Assembly: GCA_938083085.1 (NCBI GenBank)
Contig: CALLKX010000057.1
Span: 79,994-143,993 of the forward strand
Direction: 5' to 3'
Source of the DNA: an uncultured bacterium
Lineage (GTDB): Bacteria; Planctomycetota; UBA1135; GCA-002686595
Length of the DNA: 64,000 bases
Part shown: positions 37,048 through 45,186 of the stretch, piece by piece
How the letters are laid out: every line of letters starts with the position of its first letter
How positions within the stretch are numbered: position 1 is the stretch's first letter
Made by a program: the position numbers and the translations under genes
Notes under the pieces: model-generated
Database searches by the model: none
Told to the model about the DNA's origin: nothing
The model's input: the letters and a program-made list of their open reading frames with translations, nothing else

Positions 37048-38046
37048 ATGATCCTCGACCCAGGATTCGACCTAACCCTCCGGCCGATGAAGTACCCGGT
37101 CTTCTTCGAGATGTACCGGGACGCCATCAAGAACACGTGGACCGTCGAGGAAGTGGACTTCTCCACGGACACGGTGGACCTGCAGAAGCGTCTGGACCCC
37201 GCGGAGCGGCACCTGGTGAACCGCCTCGTGGCCTTCTTCGCCACGGGTGACTCCATCGTGTCCAACAACCTCGTGCTCAGCCTCTACAAGCACATCAACG
37301 CCCCCGAGGCGCGGATGTACCTGTCGCGGCAGCTGTACGAGGAGGCCCTGCACGTGCAGTTCTACCTCACGCTGCTGGACACCTACATCCCTGACCTGAA
37401 GGAGCGGGAGGAGGCCTTCTCGGCCATCCAGAACATCCCGTCGATCCAGCGCAAGGCCGCGTTCTGCTTCAAGTACATGGACTCGGTCGACACGCTCGAG
37501 GCCTGCGAGACTCCGGCAGACAAGCGGAAGTTCCTGCTGAACCTCATGTGCTTCGCCTGTTGCATCGAGGGCCTGTTCTTCTTCGCGGCCTTTGCCTACG
37601 TGTACTTCCTCCGGAGCAAAGGCCTCCTCAACGGCCTCGCCTCGGGTACCAACTGGGTGTTCCGCGACGAGAGCTGCCACATGGCCTTCGCGTTCGAGGT
37701 GGTCAGCACCGTCCGCAAGGAGAACCCGGAGCTCTTCGACGACGAGCTCCAGCAGCAGGTCATCGAGATGATGAAGGAAGCGGTGGACTGCGAGATGCAG
37801 TTCGCTGACGACCTCCTCTCTGGCGGCGTCGCTGGCCTCTCCCAGTCGGACATGCGCAAGTACCTGGAGTTCGTCGCGGACCAGCGCCTGCAGAACCTCG
37901 GCATGCCGGCCTACTTCGGCTCCAAGAACCCCTTCAGCTTCATGGACCTCCAGGACGTCCAGGAGCTCTCGAACTTCTTCGAGCGGCGCGTCAGCGCCTA
38001 CCAGGTCTCCGTCACAGGCGACGTCGCCTTCGACGAGGCCTTCTGA
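37048..38046 (+). CDS. nrdB: Class I ribonucleotide reductase beta (small) subunit
   Basis: Ferritin-like dimetal protein that holds the tyrosyl radical used by NrdA. Metal ligands are visible in order: Asp in FATGDSIVSNN, Glu and His in YEEALHVQFYLTLLD, Glu in CCIEGLFFFAAF, and Glu/His in FRDESCHMAFAF. The Tyr four residues after the first His (HVQFY) is the expected radical Tyr, so this looks like class Ia/b and not the Phe-containing class Ic. The 332-residue length is normal. The gene lies 80 bp after nrdA and ends in a strong terminator, so nrdAB is a two-gene operon. Which metal pair (Fe-Fe, Mn-Fe) is used cannot be read here. Confidence 0.96.
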   Translation: MILDPGFDLTLRPMKYPVFFEMYRDAIKNTWTVEEVDFSTDTVDLQKRLDPAERHLVNRLVAFFATGDSIVSNNLVLSLYKHINAPEARMYLSRQLYEEALHVQFYLTLLDTYIPDLKEREEAFSAIQNIPSIQRKAAFCFKYMDSVDTLEACETPADKRKFLLNLMCFACCIEGLFFFAAFAYVYFLRSKGLLNGLASGTNWVFRDESCHMAFAFEVVSTVRKENPELFDDELQQQVIEMMKEAVDCEMQFADDLLSGGVAGLSQSDMRKYLEFVADQRLQNLGMPAYFGSKNPFSFMDLQDVQELSNFFERRVSAYQVSVTGDVAFDEAF

Positions 38047-38084
38047 TCGCCCCACGGGCCATCCGCACCCCCCCATCACCGCAA

Positions 38085-38126
38085 GGCGGCCCGGGCTCCG
38101 AGAGGAGTCCGGGCCGCCAACTTTTG
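38085..38126 (+). terminator. Rho-independent terminator of nrdAB
   Basis: GGCGGCCCGGGCTCC pairs with GGAGTCCGGGCCGCC around a GAGA loop, followed by AACTTTTGT. It lies 38 bp after the nrdB stop, before the convergent M28 peptidase gene. Confidence 0.88.
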
Positions 38127-38161
38127 TCTCTCGCGTTTGCGCCCCGCGCGGACGCTGGTGC

Positions 38162-39604
38162 TCAGAACTTCGGCTTGTCGATCTGAAGCGCCTCGAGCAT
38201 CCGCATGACCAGACGGCAGATCCGACGGACCTTGTCGTAGTCGATCTTGTCCGGGGTATCCGTCGCCTTGTGATAGTCCTCGTGAACGTCGCAGAAGAGG
38301 AAGGCGACGGGGATGTCGAGGTTCTTCTCGAAGTTGGCGTGGTCGGACCGCTCCCAGTAGGAGTCGGCCGAGCGAACCTTCTTGAACCCCTCCTTCTTCA
38401 TGTTGGCCTCGGCCACCTTGGTCAACGCGCTGTACGCCTCATGCTTGCTGGTCGGCGTGATCATGAACTCGTCAGCGGCGTTCCTGCCGATCATGTCGAT
38501 GTTGATATTGCACAGGGGCTTCAGGCCACCGGGAAGGTACGGGTCCTTGGTCCAGGCCTCCGACCCCAGCAGTCCCTTCTCCTCCGCCGAGACCCAGATG
38601 AGCATCACGGAGCGGCGCATGGGCCCGTACTCCTTGAGTGCCTCCGCGATCGCGAGCAGGCCGCAGGTCCCCGAGCCGTTGTCGTCCGCGCCGTTGTAGA
38701 TGTCTCCATTGGCGCGGTACCCGACGTGGTCGTAGTGCGCCGAGATGATGATGAGCTCGTCCTTCAGCTTGGGGTCCGAGCCCGGCCAGATGCCCACGAC
38801 GTTCTCCAGCTGAGCGTCATCGAGCTGGCCGTAGCCGCAGCTCTCGGTGATCTCGAGGGGCAGCTTGCTGCCGAGCTTACGGCTCTTGGGCATCATCCCG
38901 AGGACCGCCTTGGCCGTGTCCTCACTCAGGTGAAGGACCGGGAATCCCTCGCGGGTGGAGGCGTTGCGCGACAAGCGCGGCGCCTTGACGTTCGCGAGGG
39001 TGCGCCCGAAGGTCTCCTCCACGGTCTTCTTCATCTTGCGCTCATCGGGCAAGACGATCACGCCCAGCGCGCCGCCCTCCTCGAGGGCGCGGCGGCGCTT
39101 GATGGAGAGGCCTCGAGAGTTGGTCCCGACGACCCACTTGCCACGCGCCTTGAGCTTGTCCAGCGACTTGGAGTTCAGGTCATCCCCCCAGATCGCATCG
39201 CCGCTCACCTCGCGCATGCCGAGCGCGGACTGGGGCATGAAGTAGCCGTCGCCCATGGCGAGGCTGAGCTGCGCGCCATCCTTGCCCTCGATCGCGAGGG
39301 AGGTCCGGTCCATGTCCATCCCGCTCTGGGGATAGGTCCAGTCGTACAGGTAGGACTCATCCTGAGCCCCTGGCTGGAAGCCAAGACGCATGAGCCGCGC
39401 GCGGATGTAACGCGCAGCGATCTTGAGCTGGGGCGAGGGGGAGTCGCGCCCCTTCATCGCATCGGAGGCAATGAAGTACAGGTCCGAGCGGATCTCATCC
39501 GCCGTGATGGTGTCGAGCGCGCGGTCGAGATTGGACTCGTCGACGTCGCTCGTCGGGAGCGCCATGGAGGCGCCAAGGATCAGTGCAGATGCAATCAACT
39601 TCAT
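38162..39604 (-). CDS. Exported M28-family zinc aminopeptidase
   Basis: A 480-residue protein with an N-terminal signal (MKLIASALILGASMALP), a PA-domain-like middle insert (about residues 130-235) and the M28 catalytic domain. The zinc and catalytic residues are visible in order: His/Asp in IIISAHYDHVG, Asp in NGADDNGSGTCG, Glu-Glu in WVSAEEKGLLGSEAW, Asp in NINIDMIGRN and His near the end in DVHEDYHKATDTPDKID. The chosen ATG at 39604 has a good Shine-Dalgarno sequence (GAAGGA, seven bases upstream), one of the few in the window. It probably cleaves N-terminal residues from peptides outside the cytoplasm. It is followed upstream on the same strand by another metallopeptidase gene. Confidence 0.92.
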   Translation of the reverse strand: MKLIASALILGASMALPTSDVDESNLDRALDTITADEIRSDLYFIASDAMKGRDSPSPQLKIAARYIRARLMRLGFQPGAQDESYLYDWTYPQSGMDMDRTSLAIEGKDGAQLSLAMGDGYFMPQSALGMREVSGDAIWGDDLNSKSLDKLKARGKWVVGTNSRGLSIKRRRALEEGGALGVIVLPDERKMKKTVEETFGRTLANVKAPRLSRNASTREGFPVLHLSEDTAKAVLGMMPKSRKLGSKLPLEITESCGYGQLDDAQLENVVGIWPGSDPKLKDELIIISAHYDHVGYRANGDIYNGADDNGSGTCGLLAIAEALKEYGPMRRSVMLIWVSAEEKGLLGSEAWTKDPYLPGGLKPLCNINIDMIGRNAADEFMITPTSKHEAYSALTKVAEANMKKEGFKKVRSADSYWERSDHANFEKNLDIPVAFLFCDVHEDYHKATDTPDKIDYDKVRRICRLVMRMLEALQIDKPKF

Positions 39605-39680
39605 GGGAGGGTCCTTCAAAGACGCCGGGATCGTAGCCGCGCCGGCCTTCGGTGTGCTGTTCGCCTTGCGTAGCCAGGAC

Positions 39681-42173
39681 TCAACGCATGGAGCACCAGG
39701 GCTCCTTGGCCGATCCGATCGGGCTGCCAGGGGGGGCTTGAGGCTCAGTCGTCGCGGGGGACGCGGCGGGGCCCGAGACGGAGCGCGTCAGAACCCGCTG
39801 AACCTGGACCTGAAGGTCGCCGAGGCTCGTGCGCTCCGCCACCTCCGGGTCCGTGGCGAAGGCGGCCAGGGACGGTCGAAGAGCCGCTCGAACCGCCCGC
39901 GGGGTCCCCGCGCGGAGGTAGGTCGAGAGGCACTCCTCGGCGACGACGGCCAGCACCACCTCTCGGAGCGCTCGCTCCTCCTGAGGAATCGCGTCCGCAG
40001 ACGCCATCGGCATCGAGACCGCGGGCAACAGCGTGGACCTGAACATCGCGGCGACCATCGCCCCCGCGTCCACCGACGGCCGCTCCTCCGTGGCGGACTC
40101 CGCGGCCTGCAACTCAAGCCGCATCAGCCGCTGCGGGTCCAGCAAGCCCGAGACGGTCATCCGAGCGGCCACCTCCGCGGCCCCGAGCCAGTCGAAGGCC
40201 ACGCCCGCGTCACGCGCGAACACCTCCCGAGAGCTCCCGTAGCCCGGCGGCCGGGGATAGAGCAGGCGTCGGACGGGGGCTGGAATCGAGAGCACCTCGG
40301 GGCTGAGCGTCTCCATCAGGGTCCTGAAGGCGCGCTGTTGGTCCGCGCTCGGCACTGACCTCATGGGCCTCGGCCGCTCGCCGTTGACCTCGTGCTCGTA
40401 CAGCACGCCGCCGACCATCTTGACCGCCGCCTCCACCTGATACCGATGGTGCAGGTAGAGCGGCACGAAGACCTCCTCCAGCTCGGCCAGCGGCCTCCCG
40501 ACGGCGAGGTTACTCGCGCCGAATCGGCGCAGCCCGATGCTGCGGACATCCAGCGCCTCGCGCAGGGCCTGAACGGGATCGTCGCCGTCGTCCCAGAGGT
40601 TGGCGTAGGGCTGCGCAGCCCCCGCGGAACGGGCGTCTTGATCGGTGAGGTAGCGGAGCCCGCGGTCTGCCGCGCGGCGGCTCAGGCGATCGTGGAATTC
40701 CGCCGCGGACTCGCCCGCCGGGACGGGCGCGTAGAGCATGCGAATCGCGTGCACGTCCCAGGCTCCGACCCCCACGCCGTAGGCCTCGGAGACGTCCAGC
40801 CCCCCACTCCTGTCCGAGCGGACCCGCGGCGCGGGATAGTCCATGACCGACGCTCGCCCGGAGGCGCTGGCGGCGAAGTTGTGGGCGAGACCCAGGGTGT
40901 GGCCCACTTCGTGCGCGGCGAGCTGCCGGATTCGCGCCAGGGCCAGCTGGGTCGGATCGTCGAAGGAGCCTGAGCCTGTCTTTTGCACGCCGAGCAAGCC
41001 CTCGAAGAGGAGCCGGTCTTGACGGACACGGAGTGAGCCGAGGCTGACGTGCCCCTTGATGATTTCACCCGTCCTGGGGTCGCTGATCGCGTTGCCGTAG
41101 CTCCAGCCCCGCGTGGACCGGTGGACCCACTGGATCACGTGATGGCGGACATCCAGCAGGTCGAGGTCATCGGGGGCCACCTCGACCCTGAACGCGCCGG
41201 GGTACCCGGCCTCGGCGAACGCCTCGCTCCACCAGGAAGCGCCCTCCACGAGCGCCGATCGCACGGGCTCTGGCGCCGCTGCATCGACGTAGTAGACGAT
41301 CGGCTCCACCGCTCCAGTCTCGGGGTCACGGGTGAGACGGTGCCGCACCGCGAGGCGCTGCGTGAGGGGGACGTCCAGCGGCACGCCGTAGTCGAGGTAA
41401 CGGATGGAGAAGGCCCCCATCCTCGGATCGAAGCGGCGCGGCTGATAGCCGCCGCCTGGGAGACGGAGGAAGCCCTGCCGCTGGACAAAAGTGAGCGCCG
41501 CCCCGTCCGGAGCGCTGCTTCGGGCCAGCGGGCCCGGCTTGTCTGTGGTGAAGGTGAGCAGCGCGCCGAACTCGACGTTGTCGGGGAACGCCCGGCAGCG
41601 GCTCTCGTCCAGGGCGGACCGCACCATGTCGAGCTTGTAGCTCCCCTGACCGCGACTGGACAGGGTGCTCTGAATCCCGTGCGCGTCGCGCACCAGGAAA
41701 GAAGTGAGGTCCACAAGGACTCGACCATCCCGGGCGCGCTCGACGGGGGTCCCCCCCCAGAGCACCGAGCTCGCGAAGGACTGCCGCGCCGCCTCCTGCT
41801 CGAGTGGCCCGCCCGATGACGCCCGGTAGTCGGTGTTGATCTGCTCGAGCAGGACCTTGCCCCCGAGGCTGCGGAAACGAACCAGGCGGGCGCCCCCCAT
41901 CTGGCCCCGATCCAGGCCCACCTCGTTGGCGCCGAGGCCGGTCTCGATGCCCTCCAGGTGGAGCAGCCGCAGGTGCTCGCCATCCGCGGCGGCGGCAGGG
42001 AGCCAGACCATCGCTGCGCCCGCCCCATCGAGGCGAACATCGAGGAGAGGCGCGTCGCCGCCGCTGGCGGAGACCGCGGGTGCCTCAGTGGTGGCGGCCG
42101 CCGGGGGCTGCCGGTCGCCCGAAGCACATGCGACGATCAGCCCCAGGCTGAGCACTTGAATGGCGTTCCTCAT
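39681..42173 (-). CDS. Exported zinc-dependent metalloprotease (DUF5117/DUF4953-like), putative lipoprotein
   Basis: An 830-residue protein starting with a lipoprotein-type signal (QVLSLGLIVACASGD, Cys near residue 16). The middle has the zinc motif AAHEVGHTLGLAHNFAAS (HExxHxxGxxH, a metzincin-type site), followed by VMDYPAPRV with the Met-turn-like Met. The upstream part contains VHRSTRGWSYGNAISDPRTGEIIKG, typical of this family. The remaining C-terminal 350 residues are helical with no known motif. It lies 76 bp upstream of the M28 peptidase on the same strand and may form one transcription unit with it for protein degradation outside the cell. It is divergent from the CgeB-like gene. Confidence 0.85.
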   Translation of the reverse strand: MRNAIQVLSLGLIVACASGDRQPPAAATTEAPAVSASGGDAPLLDVRLDGAGAAMVWLPAAAADGEHLRLLHLEGIETGLGANEVGLDRGQMGGARLVRFRSLGGKVLLEQINTDYRASSGGPLEQEAARQSFASSVLWGGTPVERARDGRVLVDLTSFLVRDAHGIQSTLSSRGQGSYKLDMVRSALDESRCRAFPDNVEFGALLTFTTDKPGPLARSSAPDGAALTFVQRQGFLRLPGGGYQPRRFDPRMGAFSIRYLDYGVPLDVPLTQRLAVRHRLTRDPETGAVEPIVYYVDAAAPEPVRSALVEGASWWSEAFAEAGYPGAFRVEVAPDDLDLLDVRHHVIQWVHRSTRGWSYGNAISDPRTGEIIKGHVSLGSLRVRQDRLLFEGLLGVQKTGSGSFDDPTQLALARIRQLAAHEVGHTLGLAHNFAASASGRASVMDYPAPRVRSDRSGGLDVSEAYGVGVGAWDVHAIRMLYAPVPAGESAAEFHDRLSRRAADRGLRYLTDQDARSAGAAQPYANLWDDGDDPVQALREALDVRSIGLRRFGASNLAVGRPLAELEEVFVPLYLHHRYQVEAAVKMVGGVLYEHEVNGERPRPMRSVPSADQQRAFRTLMETLSPEVLSIPAPVRRLLYPRPPGYGSSREVFARDAGVAFDWLGAAEVAARMTVSGLLDPQRLMRLELQAAESATEERPSVDAGAMVAAMFRSTLLPAVSMPMASADAIPQEERALREVVLAVVAEECLSTYLRAGTPRAVRAALRPSLAAFATDPEVAERTSLGDLQVQVQRVLTRSVSGPAASPATTEPQAPPGSPIGSAKEPWCSMR

Positions 42174-42260
42174 CCGTCGAGGGTACGAATCGGGGCCTCG
42201 ATGGCACCTTTCTGTGCGAGGAATGAGGGTCAGGTCTGCGTCTCGTCATACCCTCCTCGC

Positions 42261-44018
42261 ATGACCGGTTCCCCCCACATCGACGGCAGCCTTCAGGGCC
42301 TGTTCTCACCCAACCGGAGCGGCGCCTCCGACGAGGAGATCCCCTCTGGCCTTGAGCCCATGCTCGAAGAGAACCTCTGCACGCTCGTGGGGGATTCAGC
42401 CGGGGAGCAGCTCATCGAGCGCATCCTCTTCGCCGACAGCGGCAAGCACGTGATCATCGGGGGCCCCAACCCCCCGCTCTACCGCTTCCGGGGTCGACTG
42501 CGCGAGTTCCGGGTCTCGAAGAAGGAGCTCGAGGCGTCGGTCGCCGAGGTGGAAGACGGCGAGACCGTCTTCCTGTTCGGCATCAGCCTGGGTGAACAGG
42601 CGGCGCACATCCTGCGCACGCGCCCCAACTGCAAGGTCATCGCTTGGGACCGCGACCCCTGGCTCATGCGCCTCGCCCTCACCAGCCAGGACTACAAGTA
42701 CTCCCTGGGCACCGGCCGCCTGACCCTGGCCCTGGGCGCCGACCTCATCGACTATCTCCCCTCTCTGCCCGACTACCGGCTGGTGCTCCACCCGGTCCTG
42801 CGGGAGTTCTATGAGGACGAGCTACTGCTCACCAAGGAGGCGACCCGCGGCGAGCACCCCGGTGAGGGGCGACGTTGGATCGGCCTGGGTATGGGCGGTG
42901 TGGTCTACAACGAGCTGAGCGCCGCGGTGCGCGCGGAGGGATACTCCGTGTTCCCCCTCGAGGTCCGTCGCTGGGACCCCCGCGAGACCCGGATCGCGCT
43001 GAAGACGCTGCGCCCCGAGCGCGTGGTCACCATCAACTACGACTCCGAGGTCGCCGCCGTCTGCCACGAGCTCGAGGTTCCGCTCGTGGCCTGGGAGGTG
43101 GACCCCAAGACGGACCGCCCGCCCGTCCCGCCCGCCGGAGGGGAGGACTTTCGTGTCTTCACGCTCCACCCCAAGGACGTGACCCAACTGCAGGAGGCTG
43201 GCTTCTCCTCCGTGGAATACCTCCCCATCGGCGTGGACACGGACCGCCGCTCCCCGATCGAGCTCAGCGAGGAGGAGCGCAGCCGCTTCTCGGCACGCGT
43301 CTGCTTCGTCGGCTCGAGCCTCATCGACCGGGCGCGGCGCTTCAAGCGGCTGTTCCTCCAGCTTCACGCCTCCTTCAACTGCTCCGCCGAAGAGGGCTTC
43401 GACGAGACCTCCGAGCGACTCGAGCGGGTTCTCGCGGCGGAGCGGGCCAACTACGGCATCTATGCGTCGGACCAACTCATCGAGGAGCAGTTCGGCGACT
43501 TCCTCGAGGCCGCGATCCGCAACGGCACGCCGGATGACCCGAAGAAGTGGGTCGCCGAGATCGTCGCTTCCCAGAAGCGCGTCGCCTATGTCTCGGCGCT
43601 GAGCGAATTCGGCATCCACGTCTGGGGAGATGAGCGCTGGAGCGAGGTCTCCTCCGCTGCCCCGGGGGTGCACTACCGCGGTCTCGCCGAGCAAGGTCGT
43701 GAGTTGACCTGCGTCTACAGCGGCGCCGAGGTGCACGTGGACGTCAACCGCATCTACCAGCCCGAGGCCATCCCTATGCGGGTGATCAACGTCATGGCCT
43801 GCGGCGGCTTCCTGATCGCCGAGCACTCCGACTCCATCGAGGAGCTGTTCGAGGTGGGTAAGGAGGTCGAGACCTACCGCACGATCGACGAGCTCGAGAG
43901 CAAGGTCGCGCACTTCCTCGCGCACCCCGGAGAGGCTCGGGAGATCGCGCAGCGCGGCCTCGCTGCGGTGCGTGAACGCCACACCATGCGCATCCGAGCC
44001 GCAAAGCTGCTCGCCTGA
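42261..44018 (+). CDS. CgeB-like glycosyltransferase family protein
   Basis: A 585-residue protein. The C-terminal third resembles the Glyco_trans_1_2 domain of CgeB-type proteins: HVDVNRIYQPEAIPMRVINVMACGGFLIAEHSDSIEELFEVGKEV, followed by AHFLAHPGEAREIAQRGLAAVRERHT. The middle contains TINYDSEVAAVCHELEVPLVAWEVDP and RVCFVGSSLIDRARR, as in spore-maturation CgeB and related DUF3880 proteins. The N-terminal 230 residues (LFGISLGEQAAHIL, RPNCKVIAWDRDPWLM) look like a nucleotide-sugar or PglB-like fold. A role in glycan or surface-protein modification is likely but unproven. It is monocistronic, upstream of the his operon leader. Confidence 0.72.
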   Translation: MTGSPHIDGSLQGLFSPNRSGASDEEIPSGLEPMLEENLCTLVGDSAGEQLIERILFADSGKHVIIGGPNPPLYRFRGRLREFRVSKKELEASVAEVEDGETVFLFGISLGEQAAHILRTRPNCKVIAWDRDPWLMRLALTSQDYKYSLGTGRLTLALGADLIDYLPSLPDYRLVLHPVLREFYEDELLLTKEATRGEHPGEGRRWIGLGMGGVVYNELSAAVRAEGYSVFPLEVRRWDPRETRIALKTLRPERVVTINYDSEVAAVCHELEVPLVAWEVDPKTDRPPVPPAGGEDFRVFTLHPKDVTQLQEAGFSSVEYLPIGVDTDRRSPIELSEEERSRFSARVCFVGSSLIDRARRFKRLFLQLHASFNCSAEEGFDETSERLERVLAAERANYGIYASDQLIEEQFGDFLEAAIRNGTPDDPKKWVAEIVASQKRVAYVSALSEFGIHVWGDERWSEVSSAAPGVHYRGLAEQGRELTCVYSGAEVHVDVNRIYQPEAIPMRVINVMACGGFLIAEHSDSIEELFEVGKEVETYRTIDELESKVAHFLAHPGEAREIAQRGLAAVRERHTMRIRAAKLLA

Positions 44019-44019
44019 G

Positions 44020-44035
44020 GCAGACTCGAGTCTGC
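44020..44035 (+). terminator. Palindrome after the CgeB-like gene
   Basis: Perfect 16-bp palindrome GCAGACTCGAGTCTGC two bases after the stop codon. As RNA it would be a short hairpin with almost no loop and no U-tract, so it may be a weak terminator or a protein-binding site upstream of the his leader. Confidence 0.35.
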
Positions 44036-44094
44036 GAGATTCTCCAAAACAACGGGTTGCAGTCTGGCCCCCAGGCCCTACTCGTTGTGCTCGC

Positions 44095-44160
44095 ATGAAC
44101 GTCTCGATCAGCAACGCGTCGCTCCATCATCACTTCGACCCCTCCCGGGTCGGGTGCTGA
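44095..44160 (+). CDS. hisL: Histidine operon leader peptide
   Basis: A 21-codon open frame just upstream of hisG, with three consecutive His codons (CAT CAT CAC, residues 11-13, in SLHHHFDPSR). CAT is an uncommon choice in this GC-rich sequence. A short hairpin (CGACCC/GGGTCG, 44136-44152) begins just after the His codons, where a stalled ribosome would cover it. A second hairpin follows at 44193-44214. This is the layout of ribosome-mediated attenuation: low charged tRNA-His stalls the ribosome at the His codons and changes the downstream fold. It is not a protein-function gene. The identification rests on position and the His run. Confidence 0.75.
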   Translation: MNVSISNASLHHHFDPSRVGC

Positions 44161-44192
44161 GCACGCGTGTGACACTGACGTCCCACCGCTCA

Positions 44193-44214
44193 ACGCCGGC
44201 CCACCAGCCGGCGT
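44193..44214 (+). promoter_or_regulatory. Candidate attenuator hairpin of the his operon
   Basis: ACGCCGGC (44193-44200) pairs perfectly with GCCGGCGT (44207-44214) around CCACCA. The flanking CAACGC (44191-44196) can instead pair with GCGTTG (44218-44223), so two alternative folds exist. No strong U-tract follows, so it may act on hisG translation or with Rho instead of as a classic terminator. Confidence 0.5.
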
Positions 44215-44265
44215 CTTGCGTTGACGGCGGTTTGTGGGCTGGCCTCCTCTCACCCGGAAGCCACC

Positions 44266-45186
44266 GTGACCCTCGAACTCGACTCCATCCCTGAGGCCGC
44301 CGCCACCCGTGCAGCCTCCGCGACGCTTGCCCCTCTCCGGCTCGCGCTCCCCAAAGGCCGCCAACAAGACCAGGTCATCAGCCTGCTCGCCGACGCCGGC
44401 GTGTCCGTCACCATGGGCGGTCGCGCGTATCGCCCCACCGTCTCGCTGCCTGCCGTCGAGACCAAGCTCCTCAAGCCACAGAACGTCGTCGAGATGCTCG
44501 GCGCCGGAGCACGCGATGTGGGCTTCGCTGGCGCGGACTGGGCCGAGGAAAAGGCCGCACCAGTGGTCGAACTCCTGGACACCGGGCTCAACCCCGTACG
44601 AATCGTCGCCGCAGCCCCCCGCGCTCTCCTGGACGAAGAGGGCCAGCTCCCGCGCCGCCCGCTGGTGATCGCCACCGAGTACCGGCGGCTGACCGAGACC
44701 TGGATTCAGAAGATGGGGATCGACGCCAGGGTGCTGTCCACCTGCGGCGCCACAGAGGTCTTCCCTCCCGAGGATGCGGACCTGATCGTGGACAACTCCT
44801 CCACCGGCTCGACCCTGCAGGCCAATGGACTGGACGTGATCGCGGAGCTGTTCTCATCCTCCACCCGGCTCTACGCGAGCCAGGCAGCCGCCGCTGACCC
44901 CGGGCGCCGGGCGCGCCTGGACGAGCTGGTGCTGCTCCTCCGCTCGGTCCTCGACGCCCGTCAGCGAATGATGCTCGAGCTCAACGTGGCCGCAGCGGAC
45001 CTCGACGGGGTCCTCGACGTCCTGCCCAGCATGCGCCAGCCCACCATCGCCGCCCTCCGCGGCGAGGCCGGCTTCGCCGTGCGGTCTGCGGTCCCCCGTT
45101 CAGCCATCGCTGACCTCGTCCCTCGCCTGAAGCAGCTCGGCGGCAGTGACATCGTCCTCTCTGGCGTGAGCCAACTGGTGCCGTGA
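44266..45186 (+). CDS. hisG: ATP phosphoribosyltransferase (long form)
   Basis: First step of histidine synthesis: ATP + PRPP to phosphoribosyl-ATP. The 306-residue length and an extra C-terminal domain (LNVAAADLDGVLDVLPSMRQPTIAAL) mark the long HisG form, which does not need HisZ and is feedback-inhibited by histidine through that domain. Other family segments are RLALPKGRQQDQVISLLADAG, VGFAGADWAEE and DLIVDNSSTGSTLQANGLDVI. I use the GTG at 44266, about 50 bp after the attenuator hairpin; a TTG at 44221 would lie inside the alternative hairpin. The stop overlaps the next ATG by one base (TGATG). Confidence 0.94.
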   Translation: MTLELDSIPEAAATRAASATLAPLRLALPKGRQQDQVISLLADAGVSVTMGGRAYRPTVSLPAVETKLLKPQNVVEMLGAGARDVGFAGADWAEEKAAPVVELLDTGLNPVRIVAAAPRALLDEEGQLPRRPLVIATEYRRLTETWIQKMGIDARVLSTCGATEVFPPEDADLIVDNSSTGSTLQANGLDVIAELFSSSTRLYASQAAAADPGRRARLDELVLLLRSVLDARQRMMLELNVAAADLDGVLDVLPSMRQPTIAALRGEAGFAVRSAVPRSAIADLVPRLKQLGGSDIVLSGVSQLVP

